From Entrophospora sp. SA101 (lineage: Eukaryota; Glomeromycota; Glomeromycetes; Entrophosporales; Entrophosporaceae), in NCBI GenBank assembly GCA_958430865.1, contig CAUDNR010004576.1, forward strand, positions 15,348 through 35,845: DNA of 20,498 nucleotides. Reading direction: 5' to 3'. Shown here piece by piece: positions 9,381 through 19,151 of this stretch (position 1 is the first letter of the stretch; every line of letters begins with the position of its first letter). A program made the translations under genes and the position numbers. The notes beneath the pieces are model-generated. The model saw nothing but the letters and a program-made list of their open reading frames with translations. It ran no database searches and was not told the DNA's origin.

Positions 9381-9453
9381 ATATTTACTTGATTTGTTTG
9401 TATTGCAAACACATGCACGATTATTTCCTCCATATTTATTTAAAAAAAAAAAA
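9381..9453. promoter_or_regulatory. Short head-to-head intergenic region
   Basis: Only about 75 bp separate the recognisable 5' end of the FBPase relic (-) from the ATG of the IMPACT-ERCC1 gene (+). The segment ends in a run of 13 A just before the ATG. If the FBPase gene was once active, this was a divergent promoter; the plus-strand promoter may now overlap the pseudogene. Confidence 0.3.
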
Positions 9454-11397
9454 ATGTCTCAACAAGTAAAAAAAAGCGCGGATTCTCCAGATAGCAATAA
9501 TAATAATCATGATAAAAACAACGTTTCAGAATCTGAAGGACCAATAGCATCAACAGTGGTGGTAAAAAATGGAGTTTATAAGAGTGAACAAATCGAAGAT
9601 CGTAAAAGTGTATTTATAGCATATGCAAAACGCGTAGAAAATAAGCAACAAGTCGAACTGTTTAAGGATGAAATGGAAAGAGAAAATAATACTGCAACAC
9701 ATAACATCATAGCATATAGAATAATGAAAGACAATGATGGAGCAACAATTGAAGGTTAATAATAATTTTTTTTTGTTGGGAATTAGAGAACTTTGTGTGC
9801 ATAGCGCATAAAGAAAAATAATAATTATAAAGTATAAATTTTTATTTTTATTTTTATTTTAGAATTTATTGATGATGGTGAAAAATATGCAGGAAACCGA
9901 GTTTTAAATTTATTAAAATCATTGGATGTTAAAAATGTGGTAATTATAGTTTCTAGATGGTATGGAGGAGTTATGCTTGGTCCGGCACGTTTTGATCATA
10001 TCGAGAAATGTGCGAGAGAAGTATTAGATAAAGGTAATTTTGTAACTGGTAAACGAACTACTCCTGTTAGGGGTGGTTCATCAACTGGTAAGATAATCGT
10101 TAATGGATGTCAGGTAAATGTCTCGATTAATGATCTTTATAATTTTTAGAAAAAAAAAAAAAAATAATCTTTTTGCAAAAAAAATTATTAATATTGAAGA
10201 GAGGTAATCCAATACTTCAACATATTTGTAATGTTACTTGGGAATATGGTGAATGTATACCAGATTATGTTCTAGGACAAACAACGTGTGCTTTATTTCT
10301 AAGGTGAGATATAACATCAATTGATAATCATAATGATGACAATGATGATTATTATTAATACAATAATATTAATATTACTGTTGTTTTTTAGCCTTAGATA
10401 TCATCGACTTCATCCTGAATATATTTATAATAGAATTCAACAATTAAAATACAAATATCTATTAAGAATACTTTTGGTTTTAGTTGATATAGTATAGTAT
10501 TATTATTTCATTTCACTAATTAATTCATTCATTGGTTTTAGAGAGAGTTGGGGCTTGCTAGGAAATTGGCAACCAAAATGAGATTTTTTTTGCTTAATGT
10601 TATTATATTTTTTGTCCTGCTAAATTTTCTTTTCTTTTTTTTTATATGATGTAAATAGGATTCTCATCAAGATTCTATTCGTGAACTTAGCAAAGTTTGT
10701 GTAATTAATAATTTTACTGTGATATTAGCTTGGAGGTAAAAAATTGAAATTAATTAATTATGAATGATTGATCTTGGATTAAATAAAAATAAATTTATTT
10801 TTTTTCCAAAAAAATTAACAATTTAAAAAGTCAAGAAGAAGCAGGAAGATACCTCGAAACTTATAAATCATTTGAGTATAAGCCACCAGATATGATTATG
10901 GAAAAAGTTCAAGATGATTATTTGTCAAGGGTAATTATATCTAATGTTAATACAGTTGGTATTAATATATTATTTAATATTAATTTATTGTTAATTTATT
11001 ATTGATAGTTAACTCATTCCATGACGCAAATAAAATCAGTTAATAAAACAGATGTGATAACACTTGCTTCATCAGCACGTGTAAGGATTTTTCTTTTTTT
11101 TATAAAAAGTTAAAATATAAATACTATTTGATTTTTATATTAATGAATGAATTAATTGGTTTGACGTTGGTGGTGGTAATCATAGTCATTGAAAAGGTTG
11201 ATGTCAATGCCATCTGATGAAATTGGATTGTGTCCAGGAATTGGTGAACAAAAGGTAATAATAAATTAACTGGCAAAATGAGGAAGGAATTAATATATTT
11301 ATTTTACTTTATTTATATATTTTTTTATTTTTAGGTCAAAAGAATTTTTGAGACATTTAATGAACCATTTTCACTAAGTAAAAAGAAGAAAAATTGA
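9454..11397 (+). CDS. IMPACT/YIH1-type (UPF0029) domain fused to ERCC1/Rad10
   Basis: Nine exons (9454-9754, 9863-10113, 10200-10303, 10392-10491, 10659-10735, 10831-10930, 11009-11080, 11186-11254, 11335-11397) splice into 378 aa with consistent phases. Residues about 40-157 are a UPF0029 domain ([48 protein letters not shown]). The RWD domain that IMPACT/YIH1 uses to bind GCN1 is absent. Residues about 158-378 are ERCC1: [89 protein letters not shown], then the C-terminal HhH pair with [15 protein letters not shown] and NEPF. ERCC1 is the non-catalytic partner of XPF/Rad1 in nucleotide-excision and crosslink repair. No stop, and no Met outside the UPF0029 part, separates the halves. Start 9454 was chosen because the upstream Met at 9334 lies over the FBPase relic. 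Intron 10492-10658 is the longest (167 nt) and might hide a small exon. Confidence 0.85.
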
Positions 11398-11766
11398 AAT
11401 TTAATTGTACATTTATATATTAAATAATTAATTTAATTAGAAATATTTAATTTAAATTTAAACCAAAATCTTAAATGTTATCATATATAAATTATAATTT
11501 TCTTTTAATAACCATTGAAACCACTCGGATTTACCACCACATTTGGTGGTGATTTTAAACAGGTTGGCATTGGAAATGGATCGTAATTAAAAAGGAGGGC
11601 ACAAATTACTATTCCACATACCGGTCTATATAATTTATGCAACCTCTCATTATATTAATTATCATAAGAAAATTAATTAATAACCAGAAATCCCATTTTA
11701 ATTGAAAATAAAGCTACATTCACATTATGGGCTAAATGAAAGAGAATGGAAAAGTAAAAAGTGAGA
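11398..11766. other. ERCC1-fusion 3' flank, no gene seen
   Basis: AT-rich with no convincing frame. The stretch ACCACCACATTTGGTGGTG at about 11534-11552 contains a short inverted repeat (CACCA/TGGTG), which may be no more than a chance hairpin. Confidence 0.4.
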
Positions 11767-11864
11767 TACACATCTAAACTCGATAAGTCGGACAATTTAT
11801 TTATATTAATAAAGTACTTTAAACAATTGATTGCTGCGTCCGACTTATCGAGTTTAGATGTGTA
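11767..11864. mobile_element. 98-bp MITE with perfect 27-bp terminal inverted repeats
   Basis: The left arm 11767-11793 (TACACATCTAAACTCGATAA, then GTCGGAC) is the exact reverse complement of the right arm 11838-11864. The 44-bp centre is AT-rich and non-coding. Both arms begin with TA, so the element proper could be CACATC...GATGTG inside a TA target-site duplication, as in Tc1/mariner-like elements. Perfect arms imply recent insertion or conversion. The folded arms would form a long hairpin in RNA or single-stranded DNA. Confidence 0.8.
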
Positions 11865-11920
11865 CAACTAAATTGATTATAATTAATAAATTATAATTTA
11901 GTGTTATTAACTCCATTACA

Positions 11921-11951
<31 letters not shown>
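11921..11951. repeat. (ATT)n microsatellite
   Basis: Ten or so uninterrupted TTA/ATT units lie about 60 bp to the right of the MITE, in non-coding sequence. Confidence 0.85.
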
Positions 11952-11952
<1 letters not shown>

Positions 11953-12502
11953 TTAAAAAAATATAATAGTATAACAGTTGATTTAATACAATTAAAAATC
12001 ATCAATTATCTAGGTGTATATATATATATTATTTATTACATAATATTACTAATACACATTTCTTTTCCAAAAAAATATTAAAATTTTGGGGTGGGGTGTT
12101 TGGATATGAAATTCTGATTGGCTAATTTGAATTTCGCATGTGTAAATTACAATATTTCATTTTCACGCACAACAATTGTTACGCGACTATTATTATTATT
12201 ATTTATTTTAACGTGCAGTTTTTTATCATTTTTTCTTTTCCAAAAATGTAGAAAGAATTGTTACATAAAAATAAATTTGGATGATCGACATAATATGGCC
12301 TACGTTTATTCGTAGTGTTAAGAATTAAAAAATGCGATCCATATTAAATAACATTCAGTAAATTAATTGTATAACAATGAAAATTGTGTTTTAATATTCT
12401 TCAAGTTATCAGCGATATATTATTATTATAATGATCAATCATTGGTTGAATAAGTATATTTATATGTTGAACCAGAATAAAAAATAATTTTTTTTTAATG
12501 TT
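11952..12502. other. Intergenic region, no supported gene
   Basis: A 65-codon open stretch at 12118-12315 has no ATG start and a low-complexity hydrophobic core, so I do not accept it as a gene. Nothing else is visible. Confidence 0.4.
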
Positions 12503-12847
12503 AGATGAATTAAATGTTGAAGATGTTCATGAATCTGGAGTAGACGCTGATATCAATATCATAATAAATTGGAATCTTTTGGGCAATGTTGGGAACAATT
12601 TAATATTTTTGAAGATGATATTATCAGTGTTAGATCTTTGTGGATGAGAGATCACAAAATTGTAAATTGAAGATATATTGATTCTGATGCTGGTATTTTA
12701 AAATCAACCTTCAATGTTGATAATATTGCAAATGATACAAATGGAAAACTTCAAAATAATTTTAATGTTTTAATGAAATCAAGTAAATTAGAAATTCCTT
12801 ATAGAATGAATAAAAGACAATTAAAACAAATTTCAACGTATATTTGA
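12503..12847 (+). pseudogene. Broken coding relic, unrecognised
   Basis: The sequence opens with MLDELNVEDVHESGVDADIN, changes frame near 12580, and continues CWEQFNIFEDDIISVRSLWM RDHKIVN. After a TGA it goes on in the same frame with RYIDSDAGILKSTFNVDNIA, then NGKLQNNFNVLMKSSKLEIP and RMNKRQLKQISTYI, ending at TGA 12845-12847. The long coherent frame with one stop and one shift marks it as a decayed coding region. I do not recognise the family; the context of nearby transposon ends makes a mobile-element origin possible, but that is only inference. Confidence 0.45.
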
Positions 12848-12942
12848 TAAATATATTGTAATTCTGAATGGTAAAAAAGAATCACCACATACATTACCTG
12901 CATCTTTAAAATGATTTTGGTCATGAAAAAAAAAAATAGGCC

Positions 12943-13227
12943 CTAATTTAATGTTAAATGGTTGTTGAGTCGGTTTAAAAACCGTGCAGTCTGTCGATCA
13001 TATACTTAAATGCGATTGGTCAATTTTTAACAACTGTGGTTGATAAATATGATTGGTTAATTTTAATAACCGCGATTTTAGTACAATCGATATAATTTAT
13101 TAAATTAAAATTAAAACCCAGATTGATTGATTATCTATCATTTAAAATGATTCAATCGATGGTTCAACCATATTTGGCTTGGTTTAGCCGTTGAGTAAAC
13201 TGTTTAAACATCCCTAAATTTAATATT
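12943..13227. mobile_element. Probable non-autonomous hAT-like element (tentative)
   Basis: The right side ends AAACTGTTTAAACATCCCTA (13199-13218), whose complement begins TAGGGATGTTTAAAC, a hAT-like terminus. The left side, from about 12957, reads GTTAAATGGTTGTTGAGTCGG and aligns imperfectly with that end. The octamer AATTTAAT occurs directly outside both ends, at about 12947-12955 and 13219-13227, as an 8-bp target duplication would. Subterminal direct repeats (GATTGGTCAATTTTTAACAA, and GATTGGTTAATTTTAATAAC) and a palindromic CGGTTTAAAAACCG lie inside. There is no coding capacity. Confidence 0.35.
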
Positions 13228-13379
13228 TAATTAATTAATAAAACCCCCATTATTTTATGTGTAGATCAGTCGATAAACCATAATAATTTTCTTTAAATTT
13301 TATATTTATTGGCTGAAATTTTTTACGCGTGATAAATTTTAAAAACTCAATCTTTTATGTTGTGAAACATACGATAAAA

Positions 13380-13469
13380 ATGGGCGCCGTTTTTTTCACA
13401 GGTAATAATAATATTTGTTTTACTTCACTTCAATTTGGACAATTTGATCAATTAGAAGTAAAACTTTAA
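13380..13469 (+). CDS. Short open frame, 29 codons, doubtful
   Basis: An ATG frame MGAVFFTGNNNICFTSLQFG, then QFDQLEVKL, ends at TAA 13467-13469. CACAGGTAAT inside it also looks like a splice donor, so it could be a first exon. No homology is recognised and the frame is too short to be confident. Confidence 0.12.
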   Translation: MGAVFFTGNNNICFTSLQFGQFDQLEVKL

Positions 13470-14762
13470 AGGTTTCAGAGATCTACACACATCAGAATTG
13501 TTCCCTTACTTTTTTATAAGTATCGTTGTGAAAATTAACTGTAATGTTAAGAATGATTGAATATTCTTATGATCAACTCTTTTATTACAATAATAATAGG
13601 TAGTGAGTGGTAAAATTTTATTTTTACATTCTCATTTATATGGTAATATACTTTAGAAAGAAGTATTTAATTTTATAATTTATATAAATTATATAATTCT
13701 TTTTTATAGCACATAATGTAAGAAGGTAATGTAATAGAAAGATTACATGTGTTTTCTTGTATATATATAGGTTATTTATATTATTTAAAAATAGGAAGGC
13801 AACAAGTATTGACAAACCTACTAGACAACGAGTAGTAAAAATGATTTAATGGTGAAGACAAAGAGTAGGTAAAAGAGAAGATATTAAGACTACTGTCCAA
13901 CAATTAAAGAAATAAAATAAATATGACATCAAGAAATAATAACGAAGACAAATAAATAATAAATAATCATATTAATATATTTATTTAGAATGTCATATAT
14001 AAAAATTTGAATAATAGAATCATCGAGCCAATAAAATTTGTGACAATTGGAAATAAATGATCATCATAATTTAGCCAATGCAGGCAATGAGATCAAATGT
14101 TCAGTAATTTTTTGAGTAACGTAATAAAGTTTAATTTAACTTCAAAAACCACGTGACCAAAAATGGTAATTCTAGACTATAAATATCAACCAATCAATTT
14201 AAACAATGTATTACGTAACACTAAACTCTGCCGTTTTCCTTTTATAATAAATATTTTTATTATACATGTAGTTCCAATCGAATGTTTCTTTTCTACAACA
14301 AACTGTTCAAATTTTTTTTTCTAAAAAAAATTTTTTACTTGTAAAAAAATAAAGAAGCTAAATCCAAAAAATTCAAAAAAAAAGGAGAAGAAAGAGAAGA
14401 AAGAAAGAGTGGGAGGGAAAAAAAAAAGAAATTCGTAAATTAGTAAAGGTTTTGTATTTTATATTATTTCCGACATTAAGAAAAAAGATATTAATTATTC
14501 ACAAAATAATATATATGACATTAGAGCAATTTATTAATAAAAAAGTAATAATAATATTTATTAATATATTTTTTAGGATTTAAAATTGAATATTTTTAAA
14601 AAAAATTTTCACAGGCAAAACATTTAAAAAAAAATTTATTTTTATTCAAGGTATCTTACTTTATTTTAATAACTTTATTTTTTTATTTTAAAAATAGTTA
14701 TTAATATATTTATACATTTTTTTAAAAAATTAAATATTGATAATTAAAGAAAAAAGATAAAA
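13470..14762. promoter_or_regulatory. Long upstream region of the ankyrin/AT-hook gene
   Basis: No coding frame is supported. Features that could matter for regulation are a palindromic CACGTG at 14150-14155 (the core bound by many fungal bHLH factors) and an almost pure purine tract at about 14371-14432. Pairs of splice-like signals in the last 350 bp (TTTTCACAG at about 14606-14614, TCAAGGTATCT at about 14646-14656) would allow a non-coding 5'UTR exon. The start context is GATAAAAATGGGAGG. Confidence 0.4.
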
Positions 14763-14898
14763 ATGGGAGGAAAGAATAGTTATGAAATTGATATGGTTGA
14801 TTCAGAAGATGGTTATGCGGCAACTAGAGGTGATTGTTCAGAAACAGAAAAAGATGAATATTTAAGACGTAGAAATGAGGAAAAAGAAGAATCATCCA

Positions 14899-14929
<31 letters not shown>

Positions 14930-17900
14930 CAACATTATCAACATTAATAGTAATAATAACAATGAAAATATAAAAAAATCTATTAATTCAAATGGTAATA
15001 GTAATGGTTGTGGCAACAACATGAAACGCATGAGATCTAATTCTTCATTTGATGGTTATGATGATTTTTATGATGTTTCTGAATTAAGTTCTGTTGATTC
15101 TAATGAAGATTCTAGTAGTAGTAGCAGTAATAGTAGTAATAGTAGTGATGATGATGATGATAATGATATTACTAATAGTAATAGTGATGATGATGATGAT
15201 ATTATTAATAGTGATAGTAATGGTAGTGGTAGTGGTAGTAGTGATTATGATGATGATGACGACGATGACGATGATTATGATTATCATCGTTTTAATAGGA
15301 CAAGTAATAGTAAGAATAATAAAAATAAGAACTCGCAACCAAAAAAACGCGGAAGACCTTCTAAAAGAATTTCATTATCAAAAACAAGTGACGAAGAATA
15401 TATTCCTAATAAAGATATTAAACAGACAACTAATAACAATAGTAACAATTATTATTATTACAATAATAAGATTAGTGGCAATAATAAAACAAAAGGAAGT
15501 AGAAGACCTGGTAGACCGGCAGGTCAAAAGAAACAACAAGAACTACAGCTTGGTAGAAATAAATCTAATAATAGTGCTTCAAAAAAACAAAATTATAAGG
15601 ACAATTATTATATAAATAGTATAAACAATGACAATAACATGAATTATAGCACTACTGCTAATAATAATAATAATAACAATAATAATAATCAAAGACCTAC
15701 TAGTAAAAAAAAAGGTATCGACGAAAATGATGTATTAGCAAGAGATAGAGCAGGTCAAACTAATTTACATAAAGCTTGTCAGTCTGGGAATATGGAAAGG
15801 ACGAAGGATTTAATAAAAAGAGGGTCAGATATAAATGCTCGTGATCATGCAGGTTGGACTTCTCTTCATGAAGCATCTCTTAACGGCCATTTGGAAATTG
15901 TATATTATCTTTTAGAAAATGGTGCTGATGCTAATGCTGCATCACTTGATGATTGTGATACTCCACTTCATGACGCGTGCGCTAAAGGTCATTATGATGT
16001 TGTATGTGCATTATTAGAATATGGTGCTGATCCCGATAAAGCAAATGCAAAAGAAGAAAAACCTGAGGATCATTCTAGCGAGGAAAGTATCATTAAATTA
16101 TTAAAAACTCCAGTAGAATATGTAAAAATACCTGAAATCATACATTATAATTCATCACAAAGATACTCACCTTCTTTATATATAACGGGTGAAGGTATTT
16201 ATTGATCGTTATTATTAATTTTTAACAAATTAAATTATTTAATTGTTTATTTATTACTTTTATTATTTAATTTTTATAAGATTTTGATAGCAGAAGAACG
16301 TCATTGATTTCGGGTAAACGTGGTAGACCTAGAATTAAACAAGAAGATATCAAAGATAGTGGTTTATCTAAAAGATCTGAAAATCAAAAAACTACTCGTA
16401 GAAGAGTCTCACTCCGAGATAGTAAAATTCGTGAAGGTGATTTACATAATAATGGTGCAAGGGCAATTGTTTCTGCTAACGATGTTCTTAGGATGGATCT
16501 TAAAAGTAGAGACTCATCCGGACGTAGTAACCTTCATATTCATGCCAAAAGAGGTAATGCAGAAATGGTTGCAAACATGATTGAGGCAGGTGCTATGATC
16601 AACGGAACTGACAATCATGGCCGTACTCCATTACACGAAGCTGCATCAGAGGGTCATAACACAACAATGGAAATATTACTTGCTTTTGGTGCAGATATAA
16701 ACGTCAAAGATAAAAAATTAAATACACCGCTTCATGATGCTGCTCATAAAGGTCATATCGAAGTTGTAAAAATACTGTTACAAAACAACGCTCAACCTGA
16801 TGGTAAAAATATTGATGGTAAAACACCTTTGGATTTGGCTAGGCGCAGAAAAGACATTGTTGAGTTGTTATGTGAAGTTCTTGATTTGAATCCAAAAGAC
16901 TACTTAATTCCAACCAGTTGTAATAATAATAACATTATTATTAGTGATAATAGTATTGGTGGTGTTAGTAGTTGCAATAGTCGCAGTAGTAGTATTAGTG
17001 CTAGTAGTAGTAGGAGTAGTAGGAGTAGTAGGAGTAGTAGGAGTAGTAGGAATAATAATTATAATTATAATATTAGTAATTGTAATAATAACAACAATGA
17101 TAATTATGATGATAAAAGGAAAATTACATCTAAAATAAAATTAGAATCATCTGATTGTGAAGCTATGTTGATAGATGATGATGATGATGATGGCAATAAT
17201 TCACCACAAGAATTTGATGAACTTGCAATTAGTCCACCGCGAGATTCAATGGAAATTCAAACACCAGATTATTTAAGAATAGAATTTGCAGATAAATATA
17301 TAGGACCGTTGTACACAGTTCAATTGGATACCACAAGCACCGGATATCCACTTACCACACCTACGATTCCTCCGACAGCAACTTTATTTGTGGTTGATTT
17401 ACAGGTGGAATTGTTTTTGCAATGGAAAGTAAATTCTTTAACAACATCACAACCAAATCTTACCAGAAGACTCATCACAACAATAGAAAAAGAACGACTC
17501 TGGCCATTGTTACGATCCATAGTATGGGCACCACCAAAATCTATTCGTCCTTCTGAAATGGGAATACTGGAAGATGCTAGAAAAATAAAATTTTTAGAAT
17601 ATCAAATGTATTTTGTAAAGGTTAGTATTTAAATATTGTATGTAGCTATGAAATAAATAAATAAATAATCTTCTAATAATACTTGTTTACTTGATTTAAA
17701 TAGTATGAAGAAGTTCTTAAGTTAATGGAAATTCATTTCAAAAATTCATTTACCAAATCCATTTCAACTATGGCATTGGATATTTCAGACTATCCAAATC
17801 TAGATGTAGCTCTTTGTCATCATTATAATGATCGTAACAATAATAATAATCATAATCAAAATCATAATCATCTTTATAATCATCGTCAACTAGATAATAA

Positions 17901-18156
17901 TAATGATGATGAAAAAATTAACAGCAAGAATAATTCAATGGAATTAGACGATTTTTCATCTAAATTACCACTTACACCTACTTCACCAACTACACCACTT
18001 CTTAATTCTCAATGGGGAGTTACAACTAATTCTCCGCCTCTTATAACAGCTTCTACTACTACCACCACTGCTTTATTTATAAAAAAGGAACATAATGGAA
18101 AATTTAGAGACAATAATAATATTAGCAATACAAAACAATTAAAAGGGTTGAGCTGA
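14763..18156 (+). CDS. Ankyrin-repeat/AT-hook chromatin protein, Hos4-like (three exons)
   Basis: Exons 14763-16194, 16281-17620 and 17704-18156 give 1074 aa (introns of 86 nt, phase 1, and 83 nt, phase 0; the first joins TGE to DFDSRRTSLISGKRGRPR). The N-terminus is acidic and low-complexity (Ser, Asn and Asp runs). Three AT-hooks are visible: KKRGRPSKR (about 194), RRPGRPAG (about 247) and GKRGRPR (about 489). Ankyrin block 1 (about 328-435) includes AGQTNLHKACQSGN, GWTSLHEASLNGHLEIVYYL and TPLHDACAKGHYDVV. Block 2 (about 557-669) includes GRSNLHIHAKRGN, GRTPLHEAASEG, NTPLHDAAHKGHIEVVKILL and GKTPLDLARRRKD. A conserved-looking C-terminal region (about 805-935: YIGPLYTVQL, VVDLQVELFLQWK, IEKERLWPLL, YQMYFVKYEEVLKLMEIH) fits the end of Hos4-type subunits of the fungal SET3 histone deacetylase complex. 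Nuclear, DNA-binding chromatin function is inferred; the Hos4 assignment rests on architecture, not alignment. Confidence 0.85.
14897..15282 (+). repeat. Ser/Asn/Asp-coding trinucleotide tracts
   Basis: Runs of AGC, AAC, AGT, AAT and GAT triplets code for Ser, Asn and Asp blocks in the N-terminal part of the ankyrin protein. Further tracts occur at about 15658-15690 (Asn) and 16981-17052 (an AGTAGGAGT-type Arg-Ser-Ser repeat). The opposite-strand and shifted frames are open over these tracts only because of the repeats. Confidence 0.85.
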
Positions 18157-18399
18157 GTAATATTATTATTATATCGTATTTATTGACTTTATTATTTATT
18201 ATTTATTTATTTTCTAATAACAAAATCATCCATTGACAATTCACCCAACATCATAACTTCTAAATTAATTTTTTAAAAAAAAATTTTAATCTAGGATATA
18301 AAATATAGTATAAAAAGAAATCAAATAATAACTACCTTCAGTTGTAACAAAATCCTTGACTTTAATTAAATAAAAAGGAAACTTAAAATAAATTTAAAA
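18157..18399. other. 3' flank of the ankyrin gene, no gene seen
   Basis: AT-rich, with TTATTATTTATTATTTATTT-like repeats directly after the stop. No coding frame is seen. Confidence 0.45.
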
Positions 18400-18782
18400 T
18401 TAAAAATTTAACAATTAGTGAATTTTAGTTCATCAATTTAATTACTTTCATTATCATCAATTTCAGAAACAACTTTAGATACTGGACCAAGTTCAGAATC
18501 TTGTAAACTTTTATATTTAGCATTACCATCTAATATCTTGTTTGAATGTTCAATCAATTACTTCAGATACTTATTCAAGTTCGACATCATTTGTAAACTT
18601 TTATATTTGGTAATATAATCATCTAATATTCTGCTTGAATGATCAATTACTTCAGATACTGGCAAGTTCAAAATCATCTTGTAAACTTTTATATTTGGTA
18701 ATATCGTCATCTAACATTCTGCTTGAATGATATGCCAATGGATGTATACATTTGTCGTGATTTATTTTACAGTTTCATCTAG
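18400..18782 (-). pseudogene. Inverted, decayed copy of the kinase C-terminal tail and 3' flank
   Basis: On the minus strand this reads HPLAYHSSRMLDDDITKYKS (18748 down), then LQDDFEL, SEVIDHSSRILDDYITKYKS, a third, poorer unit, and finally LQDSELGPVSKVVSEIDDNE followed by SN-stop at about 18438. These are the tail units of the kinase at 5830-6118. The similarity continues past the stop: AATTCACTAATTGTTAAATTTTT here matches AATTCATTAATTGTTAATTTTTT at about 6138. Frameshifts and stops break the copy, and no kinase domain is attached. It carries three tail units against two in the plus-strand gene, and it preserves the natural end that the plus-strand gene has lost. Confidence 0.9.
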
Positions 18783-19151
18783 TGATTGATTCATTCATAC
18801 GGGCTGAAATCGAACATTTACATAATAATAAAGTGTGATAATTCCGAATTCTGTGAGACAAAATTGTTTTTAAAAATTTTTTATTTTATTTTATTTTCAT
18901 TTTTAAACCAATAAGCAACTATATATATGTTTTTCCTATGTTATATATGTTTTCCAATCCTATGTAAGTTGTGAGGATCTATCTAATACGAATAAAAAAA
19001 AGTGCTAAAAAGATTTTTTTTTTTACAATCCAAAATTTGTTTCCATTTACTATTTTATGAATGAAATCGTTAATATTTGGAGGAGTTTTTATTACTATAT
19101 AGTTTGTTAATATTAATTATATAAATTGTAAAGGTAAATTAAGTATAGTGA
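18783..19151. other. Intergenic region, no gene seen
   Basis: No supported frame. The boundary of the inverted kinase copy is near 18782; beyond it the similarity to the kinase gene is lost. T-rich homopolymer runs occur near 19015. Confidence 0.4.

Noticed and set aside
9334..9453. N-terminal extension of the IMPACT-ERCC1 gene to an upstream Met
   Set aside because: The extra 40 residues are encoded by the complement of the FBPase relic and a poly-A run; the ATG at 9454 has a typical A-rich context.
12118..12315. 65-codon plus-strand frame with a hydrophobic stretch
   Set aside because: It has no ATG start, and the Leu-rich part comes from a TTATTATTATT tract.
15094..15615. Shifted and opposite-strand open frames over the ankyrin gene's low-complexity region
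   Set aside because: They are produced by GAT/AGT/AAT triplet repeats, which are stop-free in several frames.
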